Position numbers and translations under genes: made by a program. Positions 8,174 through 16,956 of a DNA stretch of 64,000 nt are shown one piece after another. How positions within the stretch are numbered: position 1 is the first letter of the stretch; each line of letters begins with the position of its first letter. The stretch covers positions 62,001 through 126,000 of the forward strand of contig NZ_AQXU01000017.1 of the NCBI RefSeq assembly GCF_000376945.1, in the 5' to 3' direction. Source of the DNA: Leeia oryzae DSM 17879. GTDB taxonomy: Bacteria > Pseudomonadota > Gammaproteobacteria > Burkholderiales > Leeiaceae. Under the pieces are notes generated by a model. It made no database searches. It was not told the origin of the DNA and was given only the letters and a program-made list of their open reading frames with translations.

Positions 8174-9835
8174 ATGACAGCAACTCAAGTAGAAAACCGC
8201 ACAGGTGGACAATTGTTGGTCGATAGCCTGCTGGCCTTGGGCGTAAACACCGGTTTTTGCGTCCCCGGCGAAAGCTATCTGGCAGTGCTGGATGCGCTCT
8301 TTGATGTAAAAGAACAATTCGAGCTGATCACCTGCCGTAACGAAGGCGGCGCCGCCTTTATGGCAGAAGCCTACGGCAAGCTCAAAGCCAAGCCGGCCGC
8401 CTGCTTTGTCACCCGTGGCCCCGGCGCCTGCAATGCCAGCATCGGCATTCACACCGCCTTGCAAGACTCCACACCACTGTTATTGTTCATCGGCCAGGTA
8501 TCGCGCGACCAGCTGGGCCGTGAAGCCTTCCAAGAGGTCAACTACCGCGAGATGTTCAAACCGCTGGCCAAATGGGTGACCGAAATCGACGACGCCCGCC
8601 GGATTCCGGAAATCCTGCAACGCGCATGGCAAATTGCCACCTCCGGCCGCCCCGGCCCGGTCGTGGTCGCCCTGCCAGAAGACATGCTGACCGACACCGT
8701 CGCCCGCAGTGTATTGCCAGCACAAACGGTACGTTTTGACCCACCACTGCCAGCCACCGCCCAAGACGCCATCCGTGCCGAGCTAGCCCAGGCCAAACGC
8801 CCGCTGATCATTGTCGGTGGCGGCGGCTGGACAGAAGACGCACGCCAAGCTTTGGCCAACTTCGCCAGCGACTGGCACCTACCCGTGGTCGCCAGTTTCC
8901 GCCGTCAGGATGTCTTTAATAACCTGCACCCCAACTACATTGGCGAACTCGGCACCTCCGTCAGCCCGCAACTAGCCAAACGGGTAGAAGAAGCAGACCT
9001 GCTACTGGTCATCGGCTCCCGCCTGTCAGAAATGACCACCAACGGCTACACGCTGGTGCAATCGCCCGTCCCTGCCCAGCGGCTCATCCACCTGCATCCG
9101 GACGAAGCCGAAATCAACAAAGTCTTCCGGGCCACCGTCGGTGTTGCAGTGAGCGTCAATGAAGCTTCCACCAGTCTGGCCAGCATGTCCGCCAGCCCGC
9201 AAGCCCCCGCATGGGCAGACTGGCTGGCCGCCGCCCAGACCGCGTATGCAGATAATCTGGCCTCTGCCAACATCATCGGCGACGTCAACATGTTTGCCGT
9301 CATGCAAACCGTCAACCTGCTGGCCCCGCACGACGCCATTTACACCAATGGCGCCGGCAACTACACCGGCTGGCTGCACCGCTTTCACCGCTACAGCACC
9401 TACCCGTCCCAGCTCGCCCCCACCAGCGGCGCCATGGGTTACGGCCTGCCCGCCGCCATCGCCGCCGCGGTAACAGAACCAGACCGCACCACCATCTGCT
9501 TTGCCGGTGATGGCTGCTTCATGATGAACGCCCAAGAACTGGCCACCATAGCCCGCCATCAGCTCAAGCTCATCATCCTGCTGATCAACAACGGCGTCTA
9601 TGGGACGATTCGCATGCACCAGGAAAAACACTACCCGGACCGCAAAATCGCCACCCGCCTGGAAAACCCGGATTTTGTCGCATACGCAAAAAGTTTCGGC
9701 CTCAACGGCGTGCGCGTCACCAAAACGTCAGAATTTGAAGCCGCCTTTGCCAATGCACTAGACAGCACAGAAACCACGCTGATCGAAATCATGGTAGACC
9801 CAAGACAAGTATCAACGCGAAGTGTCGCGGCGTAA
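8174..9835 (+). CDS. ThDP-dependent enzyme, acetolactate synthase large-subunit-like
   Basis: A 553-residue member of the IlvB/2-hydroxyacyl-CoA lyase family. The N-terminal Pyr domain carries the catalytic Glu in TCRNEGGAAFMAEAYG. The central domain is Rossmann-like (RPLIIVGGGGW). The C-terminal PP domain has the ThDP/Mg motif GDGCFMMNAQELATIARHQLKLIILLINN. It lacks a neighbouring ilvN regulatory subunit and is not in an ilv operon, so it is unlikely to be the housekeeping acetolactate synthase. Related stand-alone enzymes include oxalyl-CoA decarboxylase, sulfoacetaldehyde acetyltransferase, benzoylformate decarboxylase-like and catabolic acetolactate synthases. Start ATG behind AAGGTG. Substrate not assignable from sequence. 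Confidence 0.8.
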   Translation: MTATQVENRTGGQLLVDSLLALGVNTGFCVPGESYLAVLDALFDVKEQFELITCRNEGGAAFMAEAYGKLKAKPAACFVTRGPGACNASIGIHTALQDSTPLLLFIGQVSRDQLGREAFQEVNYREMFKPLAKWVTEIDDARRIPEILQRAWQIATSGRPGPVVVALPEDMLTDTVARSVLPAQTVRFDPPLPATAQDAIRAELAQAKRPLIIVGGGGWTEDARQALANFASDWHLPVVASFRRQDVFNNLHPNYIGELGTSVSPQLAKRVEEADLLLVIGSRLSEMTTNGYTLVQSPVPAQRLIHLHPDEAEINKVFRATVGVAVSVNEASTSLASMSASPQAPAWADWLAAAQTAYADNLASANIIGDVNMFAVMQTVNLLAPHDAIYTNGAGNYTGWLHRFHRYSTYPSQLAPTSGAMGYGLPAAIAAAVTEPDRTTICFAGDGCFMMNAQELATIARHQLKLIILLINNGVYGTIRMHQEKHYPDRKIATRLENPDFVAYAKSFGLNGVRVTKTSEFEAAFANALDSTETTLIEIMVDPRQVSTRSVAA

Positions 9836-10045
9836 CACGCCGGAAAAATGATGGCCCATGACCTGTTGGTAGAGGAAGCGTTGCTGACAGGTTGTGGGCA
9901 TACTCTTAGTTGCGTCCAACTTAAATTGTCATGGATCGGACGTAACAACTGAATCAGAGAGCCTCAGAAGTTGGTCACGGCTCTTGACTAAGCGCAGAAG
10001 TAGTTCAGCAGCTAAAATGACTCCAAGTCTCATTGTCCCAAATTG
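9836..10045. other. Gap with imperfect inverted repeat at the R-M gene 3' side
   Basis: No gene seen. It contains GTTGCGTCC and the near-inverted GGACGTAAC about 20 bases apart (around 9910-9950). This may be a terminator-like fold or a remnant junction of the acquired segment. Confidence 0.3.
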
Positions 10046-12430
10046 TTAACGTAAAAATCCTAGACTAAACACTTGTGGCCGCAATTTTTCGCTCAACGTT
10101 TGGTACGCCAATTCAAAAGGGGAAAAGTTGATCGGCACACTATCCCCACTTGCACTCCTGGCTGATAGCGCCTTGCGAATTTGGTACCAACCAACATCAG
10201 GGCGGTTTAGTTTGAATTCATTTCGAACCCCATAGACATCTGTTTGAGTAAAGTAGATTTTCCATAAGTTACGACCAGCCTCCAAAACCGCTTTGGCTTC
10301 GCTAGATAGGACTTTCCCGGCCAGATATTGCACCATAAAATCGGACTCGAACCGGTCTGGTGCTCCCACCTCACTCTCTGTGAAGGGGATAAAGTGGTTA
10401 ACCAGCGACCAAATTTTTCCGTCCCATTCAAGTCCATCAGCGCCAGCAGTGAGATTGCTGCCATTGAATAACATCCACAAAAGACAATCCATTTTAAATT
10501 CTTCAGCCAATTCGTACGCTGGCTGCAAAAATTGGTCACGGTTATTGACCCATGTAGGTTTAACGATTCGTCTCATAGTGAAAACCACAGCTGCCTGCCA
10601 CAAGTTCTCGGCGATAATATAACATCCCCCACCATTACCACCTGTAAAAATAGACGAAGTTAGGCAGGTTTCCTGTTGAGCATGCTGCAAATCGTTATTA
10701 CTTGCGTAAAGATAGCCGAGGAAGTTGTCACAAGACTTTTTCTTCCTGGGATTACTTGACACTTTTAGGGCATTAGACAGAGGTAAGGCAAACTCTTTAT
10801 TCGTAGCGGGTTTGTCCATCCACGCATTAAGATAGGTCGTTTTTGGCAGATTATAGAACTTCTTCTCACCAATTTGCTGTGCTTTCTTGTCCAGTACATC
10901 TACAGCAATTTCCGTAATGGGCGCTCTTTTCTTCGCAGTCTGACTAGTTTTCCAAATCAGAAAGCCAATCGGAAAGTCGCCGCTCAAGCCGTCAAACGCT
11001 TGGCTATGTACAATAAACCCCCCTTGATATTCCGCATTCCAAGTGTTACGGAATTTCTCGAAATTGGGAGCATTCACGTATTTCAGCGTACTGAACATTG
11101 CCAAAGTGGCTGTAGGCAATTCCTTTGCGATACGGGCCAGAAACTGGACAAATAGCTCTTTACTAGCGTAACCCATGTCAGTCATGATGCCATTGATACG
11201 GGTCTTTTCTACACCTTTCTTGTTTTTGTTACCTTTGCCAATGCCAGCGCCTGTTTCCCCATAAGGAGGGTTAATCAGCACTAATATCTTTTTACCCGCC
11301 GCAATTGCATCGCGTAGACCCTGTGGCACTTTGTTTGTAAGATTGTAATCAATCTTACCATTGTCACTAATGTCATCATTCAAATAATCATATTGGAAAC
11401 GCTGAGCAGCCACACAAGTTTTAGTAGCTTTCATGACATCTACATCAGCTTGATCGAGCGTAGACATGTAAATATTGCGCGGATTGCTATGCTTGACTTC
11501 AAGATTGCCTACGCCGCAACACATATCCCAGACGATATATTCACGTTGCCAGTTTTTACCAAGAGTCTCTGCTAGCTTGTCGTAAGCTTTATCCACCACG
11601 TGCAGCGGAGTGTAAAACGCTCCTTTGAAGCAACGTTCATCTAGTGGAATCAGACTGTCGCGGCGTTCCAGCAAATAGTCACGATATTCTGATTTTGGAG
11701 GTTTATGGTAGATAGCCCAGAATTGGCGATAACCTTCTTTGTTACCAAGCTCGTACATACGGCCAGCAAGACTAAATACCGGCGCGCCATTCTTATGCAA
11801 TAATTCGGCAGGCAGGTTAGCGTGGGTGGATACGGTACCATCGTGCATAATATCTGCAAAAAAGAGCAAGGCGTAGTTTTCTTCCTCAACCCCTGCAATC
11901 TCGCGCCCAATCATAACTACCCATTTATCAAATACCTGTTTCAGGTTGTCAGGCGTAATTTGGGTTCGAATTATGTCGCCTGATTCGATAGCCGCTTTGA
12001 CGGTGCTAATGAATTCGTTTTCATGGGTTGAAATTTTGAAAGAGACAAAGTGTGTGCCAATATGCGCAGAAATTTCATCCAACGCCTCTTGTGTATACTG
12101 ACTGGCAGATTTTCCCCACTTGACTGTTTTCTTAGCTAAGAATGGTAGTACATCAGCACTTTTCATTAGCGCAGCTTTTTCAGTGTCGATGACCGCTAGA
12201 AATGGCGGTACTGTCTCGCCAACGTTAAGTGCTACCTGCACATAATGCAATAGTTGGGTAAACATGGCATAGCTGGAGTGCTTGCCTGTGTCTTTGGCTT
12301 CAAACCAAATTTCCTTGGTCTGAATATCAATTAAACCTTTGGTAAACCCTTTCAGGCCCAAAGCTTTGATATAGGCATCTTTTACATCTTCTTCAGACTT
12401 TGCGTTTTGCAACTGGCTATAGAGAGTCAC
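10046..12430 (-). CDS. Putative single-chain type IIG restriction enzyme / N6-adenine methylase
   Basis: A 794-residue protein with DNA N6-adenine methyltransferase motifs in gamma-class order: motif X GAFYTPLHVVD (about 270-280), motif I DMCCGVGNLE (302-311) and catalytic motif IV NPPY (387-390). The remaining ~400 residues probably include the target-recognition domain. At the N-terminus D35 and E44-A45-K46 (GLIDIQTKEIWFEAKD) match the D...ExK pattern of PD-(D/E)xK nucleases, so cleavage and methylation may sit in one chain as in type IIG systems. Codon use is markedly more AT-rich than its neighbours, and it stands alone between a ThDP enzyme and lrp, both signs of horizontal transfer. No separate endonuclease or specificity gene is nearby. 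Nuclease activity is inferred; an orphan methylase remains possible. Confidence 0.75.
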   Translation of the reverse strand: MTLYSQLQNAKSEEDVKDAYIKALGLKGFTKGLIDIQTKEIWFEAKDTGKHSSYAMFTQLLHYVQVALNVGETVPPFLAVIDTEKAALMKSADVLPFLAKKTVKWGKSASQYTQEALDEISAHIGTHFVSFKISTHENEFISTVKAAIESGDIIRTQITPDNLKQVFDKWVVMIGREIAGVEEENYALLFFADIMHDGTVSTHANLPAELLHKNGAPVFSLAGRMYELGNKEGYRQFWAIYHKPPKSEYRDYLLERRDSLIPLDERCFKGAFYTPLHVVDKAYDKLAETLGKNWQREYIVWDMCCGVGNLEVKHSNPRNIYMSTLDQADVDVMKATKTCVAAQRFQYDYLNDDISDNGKIDYNLTNKVPQGLRDAIAAGKKILVLINPPYGETGAGIGKGNKNKKGVEKTRINGIMTDMGYASKELFVQFLARIAKELPTATLAMFSTLKYVNAPNFEKFRNTWNAEYQGGFIVHSQAFDGLSGDFPIGFLIWKTSQTAKKRAPITEIAVDVLDKKAQQIGEKKFYNLPKTTYLNAWMDKPATNKEFALPLSNALKVSSNPRKKKSCDNFLGYLYASNNDLQHAQQETCLTSSIFTGGNGGGCYIIAENLWQAAVVFTMRRIVKPTWVNNRDQFLQPAYELAEEFKMDCLLWMLFNGSNLTAGADGLEWDGKIWSLVNHFIPFTESEVGAPDRFESDFMVQYLAGKVLSSEAKAVLEAGRNLWKIYFTQTDVYGVRNEFKLNRPDVGWYQIRKALSARSASGDSVPINFSPFELAYQTLSEKLRPQVFSLGFLR

Positions 12431-12464
12431 GGTAGGCTTACTCGGCTATTATGGTTAGGGAACA

Positions 12465-12478
12465 GCAATTTGAATTGC
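12465..12478. promoter_or_regulatory. Palindrome upstream of the R-M gene
   Basis: GCAATT-TG-AATTGC, a perfect dyad 35 bases upstream of the start of the R-M gene, with a further CAATTTGA next to it. It could serve an autoregulatory or C-protein-like control, although no controller gene is seen. Confidence 0.35.
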
Positions 12479-12594
12479 AATTTGAGCATCCGCAGACACC
12501 CCACATCACATACCCATTAAGCATAAATGTTTTGAGGCCGCTTATTTTGTCATAATAATACTGACAGACACAAACAAGCATCCCTCACAAAAAA

Positions 12595-13083
12595 TTAATC
12601 CGCAATCGGCATCGCCAGACTTTCCTTCACCTCCTCCATCACCACATAACTCTTGGATTCGGTTGCGCCCGGCAGTTTCAGCAGAATATCGCCCAGCAGT
12701 TTCCGGTATTGAGTCATTTCGCCAATACGCGCCTTGATCAGGTAGTCAAAATCACCGGATACCAGATGGCACTCCATCACATTGGGCAGCTTTAGCACTT
12801 CGCGCTTGAACTCTTCAAACAGGTCGCCGGATTTGGACGCCAGGCGGATTTCGACAAACACCAGCAGGTTGGCCCCCAGCGCCTTGGGGTTCAGCCGGGC
12901 ATAGTAGCCTTCGATTATCCCGTCGCGCTCCATGCGTTTGACGCGCTCGGAGCACGGCGTGGTAGACAACCCCACCTTTTCGGCCAGATCGGTCATGGCG
13001 ATGCGGCCATCCTGCTGCAGCACTTTCAGGATCTTCCGGTCCAGCTTGTCCAGCTCCCGTACGGTTTGGTGCCTTGTTCTCAT
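12595..13083 (-). CDS. lrp: Lrp/AsnC-family transcriptional regulator
   Basis: A 162-residue leucine-responsive regulator. The N-terminal winged helix-turn-helix is LDRKILKVLQQDGRIAMTDLAEKVGLSTTPCSERVKRMERDGIIEGYYA, very close to enterobacterial Lrp. The C-terminal RAM ligand-binding domain includes VMECHLVSGDFDYLIKAR. It is transcribed away from dadA, which lies 261 bases off across an AT-rich control region. This matches the common arrangement in which an Lrp-type protein controls D-amino-acid dehydrogenase in response to alanine or leucine. Whether it is the global Lrp or a dedicated DadR-like regulator cannot be told here; the adjacency to dadA-alr favours a DadR-like role. Confidence 0.9.
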   Translation of the reverse strand: MRTRHQTVRELDKLDRKILKVLQQDGRIAMTDLAEKVGLSTTPCSERVKRMERDGIIEGYYARLNPKALGANLLVFVEIRLASKSGDLFEEFKREVLKLPNVMECHLVSGDFDYLIKARIGEMTQYRKLLGDILLKLPGATESKSYVVMEEVKESLAMPIAD

Positions 13084-13344
13084 ATCAAACTCACTGTTTA
13101 TGTGTCATTTATTCAAAATATACCTTAAAAATAGGCTATTAAATAGTGAAAAAAACTGGTTTTGTTTCAATATACTTCGTAAAAAATCTTTTCAACAAAT
13201 TTGACGAAATGTTGAGAAAAAGAACACAACCGGGAACGGTAGCGCCAGTAGCAGTTTTCTGTAACGCTATACCTGCCGTTCTTCGCAGTACAACCAAATT
13301 TTATGTTTGATCGCCCTCGGGCAATCTTGGTGGAGAGAAGAGCA
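13084..13344. promoter_or_regulatory. lrp-dadA divergent control region with leader hairpin
   Basis: 261 bases, very AT-rich near lrp, as expected for multiple Lrp sites. The dadA-proximal part holds a bulged inverted repeat: GAACGG then TAGCG (13234-13244) against CGCTA (13265-13269) and CCGTTC (13276-13281). If transcribed, this would form a stem in the dadA leader about 60 bases before the start. Exact promoters were not resolved. Confidence 0.45.
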
Positions 13345-14643
13345 ATGCGTGCACTTGTGATGGGTAGCGGAATTATCGGCGTTAGTACAGCGTACTTTCT
13401 GGCCAAAAACGGGTTTGAAGTCACCGTGATCGACCGTCAGGACGGTCCGGCACTGGAAACCAGCTTTGGTAATGCAGGCCAGATTTCTCCAGGCTACTCT
13501 ACCCCATGGGCTGCACCTGGCATCCCGACCAAAGCCATCAAATGGCTGTTCCAGCGCCATGCTCCATTGGCCATCAAGGTAGACGGTTCTCTGTGGCAAT
13601 GGCAGTGGATCGCGCAGATGCTGAAAAACTGCAATGCCGAAAGCTACGACATCAACAAAGAGCGCATGATGCGTTTGTCAGAATACAGCCGCGACGTCAT
13701 CCGTGACCTGCGCCGTGATATTGGCATCCAGTACGAAGGCCGCAGCAAAGGCACCCTGCAACTGTTCCGCAAACAATACCAGCTGGACGCTGTGGGTAAA
13801 GACCTGGCAGTACTGGAACGCTGTGGCGTGGCGTACGAACTGCTGGACCGCGAAGGTTGTGCCAAGGCTGAACCTGCACTGGCCAAAGACCAGGTTGTGG
13901 GTGGCTTGCGCCTGCCAAACGATGAAACGGGCGACTGCCAGATTTTCACTTCTGAACTGGCCAAAGCAGCAGCAGACCTGGGCGTGAAATTCCGCTTCAA
14001 TGTCTCTATCGATGCATTGCTGACCGAAGGCGACCAGATCAAGGGCGTGAAATGCGGCAATGAGACACTGACGGCAGACCACTATATCGTGGCACTGGGC
14101 AGCTACTCTACCCCAATGCTGAAGCAGATCGACCTGCCAATCCCTGTGTACCCGGTCAAAGGCTACTCGCTGACCGTGCCTATCACCAATGCAGACGCCG
14201 CACCGGTTTCTACCATTCTGGACGAAACCTACAAAGTCGCGGTGACCCGTTTTGACAACCGGATCCGCGTAGGCGGCATGGCTGAACTGTCTGGCTTTGA
14301 CCTGAGCCTGAACCCGCGCCGTCGCGAAACGCTGGAACTGGTAGTTGGCAGCCTGTACCCGAACGGTGGCGACCTGCCTGCCGCGACATTCTGGACCGGC
14401 CTGCGCCCAATGACACCAGATGGCACCCCGATCATCGGCGGCACCCGTTACAGCAACCTGTCCCTGAACACCGGCCACGGCACACTGGGCTGGACCATGG
14501 GTTGCGGTTCCGGCAAGCTGCTGGCCGACATGCTGGCACAAAAAGCCACCGACATCCGTACCGACGGCCTGACCATGGCCCGTTACGGTGCCGAGGTCAA
14601 ACCAGCCCGTGCATTTGCACAGCTGGCTACCGCCAAAGGCTGA
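13345..14643 (+). CDS. dadA: D-amino-acid dehydrogenase (D-alanine)
   Basis: A 432-residue membrane-associated flavoprotein, the same length as E. coli DadA, converting D-alanine to pyruvate and ammonia with electrons to the quinone pool. FAD-binding GSGIIG is at residues 7-12; other conserved blocks are [51 protein letters not shown] and [14 protein letters not shown] ... [17 protein letters not shown] chose the ATG at 13345, just after GGAGAGA, over an in-frame ATG 42 bases earlier that would add unrelated residues. It is followed by alr and preceded by divergent lrp, the standard alanine catabolic locus. It is a paralogue of the 5101-6327 gene and the more canonical of the two. Confidence 0.93.
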   Translation: MRALVMGSGIIGVSTAYFLAKNGFEVTVIDRQDGPALETSFGNAGQISPGYSTPWAAPGIPTKAIKWLFQRHAPLAIKVDGSLWQWQWIAQMLKNCNAESYDINKERMMRLSEYSRDVIRDLRRDIGIQYEGRSKGTLQLFRKQYQLDAVGKDLAVLERCGVAYELLDREGCAKAEPALAKDQVVGGLRLPNDETGDCQIFTSELAKAAADLGVKFRFNVSIDALLTEGDQIKGVKCGNETLTADHYIVALGSYSTPMLKQIDLPIPVYPVKGYSLTVPITNADAAPVSTILDETYKVAVTRFDNRIRVGGMAELSGFDLSLNPRRRETLELVVGSLYPNGGDLPAATFWTGLRPMTPDGTPIIGGTRYSNLSLNTGHGTLGWTMGCGSGKLLADMLAQKATDIRTDGLTMARYGAEVKPARAFAQLATAKG

Positions 14644-14665
14644 TTACCCGGCCAGGACTCACCCG

Positions 14666-14701
14666 TTTACGCCAGTCTTGACCCTGTCAGGCTGGCGTAA
14701 A
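14666..14701 (+). other. Hairpin between dadA and alr
   Basis: TTTACGCCAG and CTGGCGTAAA form a perfect 10-bp stem around a 16-base loop, 23 bases after the dadA stop. Only a short ATCACATTT tail follows, so it may be a partial terminator or an mRNA-stabilising element that lowers alr expression relative to dadA. Confidence 0.45.
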
Positions 14702-14814
14702 TCACATTTAAACATCCCCGCCTGCATGCATATGGCCGGCAGGTGATAGAATCTTTTCATTACCCCCACACCTGAGCTGTGTGCAGGTGTCAGAATACGT
14801 TGAGCGAGTTTCAC

Positions 14815-15891
14815 ATGAGCAGACCTACCTACGCCGATATCCGGCTGGACCATCTGGTACACAACTACCGTCTGGCCAAAGCCCATCATGGCGGCAATGC
14901 ACTGGCCACCATCAAAGCCAATGCCTATGGCCATGGTGCCATCCAGTGTGCAGAAGCATTGCATGAAGAAGCCGACGGCTTTGCTGTTGCTGCCATTGAA
15001 GAAGCCATCCAGCTGCGCAAGGCCGGCGTCACCAAGCCCATCCTGCTGCTGGAAGGTTTTTTTGAAGCCGCAGAGCTTGAACTCATCAACCAGTACAATT
15101 TCTGGACCGCTGTCCACCACCGCTGGCAAGTCGACGCCATCCTGGCCGCTTCCCTGAAAGCCCCGCTGAACGTGTGGCTGAAAATGGACTCTGGCATGCA
15201 CCGAGTAGGCCTGCACCCGCAAGAATACGCCACCGCCTACCGCGAGCTGCAGCAATCCGGCAAGGTCAGCAATATCGTCAAAATGACCCACTTTGCCCGT
15301 GCGGACGAACCGAACCATCCGGCCACCACCCAGCAGATCAAAACCTTCGAGCAAGGCACCGAAGGTCTGGGGGGCGACAGCAGCATTTGTAACTCCCCTG
15401 CCATCCTGGCCTGGTCAGATGCTTACCGTCACTGGGCACGTCCCGGCATCATGCTTTACGGTGCAACCCCGTTTGCAGAAGCCCAACCGCTTGCCAGCCA
15501 GCTAAAACCCGTCATGCAACTGACGGCCGGCATCATTTCCGTGCGTGAACTGGAGGCAGGCGAGCCGATTGGTTACGGCGCACGCTTCATCACCGAGCGC
15601 CCGACCAAAGTCGGGGTCGTCTCTTGCGGTTATGCCGACGGCTACCCGCGCCTGGCCCAGACCGGCACCCCGGTCATGATCGATGGCCAGCCCTCCCGCC
15701 TGATCGGCCGCGTCTCCATGGACATGCTGACCGTAGACCTGACCAATATTGCTGGCGCCGGCATCGGCAGCCGTGTAGAGCTCTGGGGAGACCACATCCC
15801 GGTCAGTACCGTGGCAGAATCTGCCGGCACCATCCCTTACGAAATCCTGTGTAACATCAAACGTGCACATTTCAGATATTCCGGCGTCTGA
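14815..15891 (+). CDS. alr: Alanine racemase
   Basis: A 358-residue PLP enzyme that interconverts L- and D-alanine. The N-terminal TIM barrel carries the PLP lysine in ATIKANAYGHGA, and the C-terminal beta domain has the second catalytic residue in the ISVRELEAGEPIGYGARF region, with RVSMDMLTVDLT as a further family block. The start is ATG 14815 (MSRPTYADIRLDHLVHNYRLAK), matching family N-termini; a GTG 36 bases earlier would add a non-family extension. It follows dadA, as in catabolic dadAX loci, so it may serve both cell-wall D-alanine supply and L-alanine breakdown. No second racemase is visible in the window. Confidence 0.93.
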   Translation: MSRPTYADIRLDHLVHNYRLAKAHHGGNALATIKANAYGHGAIQCAEALHEEADGFAVAAIEEAIQLRKAGVTKPILLLEGFFEAAELELINQYNFWTAVHHRWQVDAILAASLKAPLNVWLKMDSGMHRVGLHPQEYATAYRELQQSGKVSNIVKMTHFARADEPNHPATTQQIKTFEQGTEGLGGDSSICNSPAILAWSDAYRHWARPGIMLYGATPFAEAQPLASQLKPVMQLTAGIISVRELEAGEPIGYGARFITERPTKVGVVSCGYADGYPRLAQTGTPVMIDGQPSRLIGRVSMDMLTVDLTNIAGAGIGSRVELWGDHIPVSTVAESAGTIPYEILCNIKRAHFRYSGV

Positions 15892-15915
15892 TTCACGTAA
15901 GGCAAAGACATTAAT

Positions 15916-15955
15916 AAAAAGGGGCTGTTTTCTGCATAGAAAACAGCCCCTTTTT
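15916..15955. terminator. Strong terminator after alr
   Basis: AAAAAGGGGCTGTTTTCT, loop GCAT, AGAAAACAGCCCCTTTTT. The arms are perfectly paired and flanked by A and T runs, so it can act in both directions. Confidence 0.9.
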
Positions 15956-16262
15956 AGTTTAAGCATCCAGCCAGGGCAAGCGAACACCCTCTCCTGCCAC
16001 ACAACCCCTCAACCAATCACAACATCGTCACCCGTAGGGTGCAAGGTGCGTAGCGATTTCCACCCAATCATCGTTGGCAATCTCACACGCATCCAGCATT
16101 CAGAAACAGTATTTGGGGCATATCACTTCGCACCATGCCTCTGCCAGCTCAAGCCGCCATGCAGACAGATACCAGAGCCAGGCAACCTCATGAGATAGAG
16201 ACAATGGAGCGTGGCCTTCACGCACAACGAAAGAAAGCACACGATAACTGGCGCACAAAAAC
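15956..16262. other. Intergenic region, nothing recognised
   Basis: About 300 bases between the alr terminator and the rpmG terminator. No convincing ORF, RNA gene or repeat was seen. Confidence 0.4.
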
Positions 16263-16290
16263 AAAAAGCCTCCGGTAACGGAGGCTTTTT
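16263..16290 (-). terminator. Terminator of the rpmB-rpmG unit
   Basis: AAAAAGCCTCCG, loop GTAA, CGGAGGCTTTTT. It lies directly downstream of rpmG and is symmetric, so it can act in both directions. Confidence 0.88.
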
Positions 16291-16312
16291 GTTCAGAACA
16301 TCAAAACCAGAC

Positions 16313-16468
16313 TTATTTCAGTTTGGTTTCTTTGTACATAACATGCTTGCGAGCGACTGGATCAAATTTTTTGATCTCCATCTTTTCTGGCATGGTACGT
16401 TTGTTCTTTGTAGTGGTGTAGAAATGGCCAGTCCCTGCTGAGGACTCTAGCTTGATTTTTTCACGCAT
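16313..16468 (-). CDS. rpmG: 50S ribosomal protein L33
   Basis: A 51-residue protein beginning [20 protein letters not shown] and ending MYKETKLK, the compact L33 of the proteobacterial, cysteine-free form: no CxxC zinc motifs are present. It binds the 50S subunit near the E site. It follows rpmB by 67 bases on the same strand, the standard rpmB-rpmG pair. Confidence 0.95.
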   Translation of the reverse strand: MREKIKLESSAGTGHFYTTTKNKRTMPEKMEIKKFDPVARKHVMYKETKLK

Positions 16469-16535
16469 GATTTAACCTTTCAATCTTAGGCGACCGGCGG
16501 GAAAAACCTGCCATTTCGCACTTCAAACAGATAGC

Positions 16536-16769
16536 TTACAGTGCGCCTGCTGCACGCAGATCAGCTAGCACAACTTCGATACCTTTTTTATCGATCAGGC
16601 GCAGACCTGCGTTAGATACACGCAGACGAACCCAACGATTTTCGCTTTCAACCCAGAACCGGCGGTATTGCAGGTTAGGAAGGAAACGACGTTTTGTTTT
16701 GTTATTGGCATGGGAAACATTATTCCCCGTCATCGGCGCTTTGCCGGTGACCTGACATACACGCGCCAT
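16536..16769 (-). CDS. rpmB: 50S ribosomal protein L28
   Basis: A 77-residue large-subunit protein: [20 protein letters not shown], then [16 protein letters not shown] and the C-terminal [15 protein letters not shown], all diagnostic of L28. The family's usual length is 77-78. It is the first gene of rpmB-rpmG behind a good sigma-70 promoter. Confidence 0.96.
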   Translation of the reverse strand: MARVCQVTGKAPMTGNNVSHANNKTKRRFLPNLQYRRFWVESENRWVRLRVSNAGLRLIDKKGIEVVLADLRAAGAL

Positions 16770-16818
16770 GGCCTGACTCCAGTCTATAAATCTAAATAGC
16801 GATTTCGGAAAAGGCGAA

Positions 16819-16847
16819 TTTATACCATGTTCCGGAAACTAACTCAA
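16819..16847 (-). promoter_or_regulatory. Promoter of rpmB-rpmG
   Basis: Read on the minus strand: TTGAGT (16842-16847), 17 bases, TATAAA (16819-16824), about 50 bases ahead of the rpmB start. Confidence 0.6.
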
Positions 16848-16956
16848 GTGCTTATGCACATTGGAGGGCGTATTCTACATGAATTCGCTATGAATTGCCG
16901 ATTTAATTCACTCTCTTTGAAATTCTGCTGCAATGGCCCATAGGCCCGTTGCAGAC

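Noticed and set aside
8174-9835. Housekeeping acetolactate synthase IlvB
   Set aside because: No ilvN or ilvC follows and the setting is not an ilv operon; only a general ThDP-enzyme call is safe.
10046-12430. BREX/PglX or phage-exclusion methylase
   Set aside because: PglX proteins are longer and come with pglZ, brxC and other genes; none is present, so a stand-alone type IIG-like enzyme is the better reading.
15863-16198. Plus-strand open frame after alr
   Set aside because: It runs through the alr terminator hairpin, and no ribosome site or family is seen.
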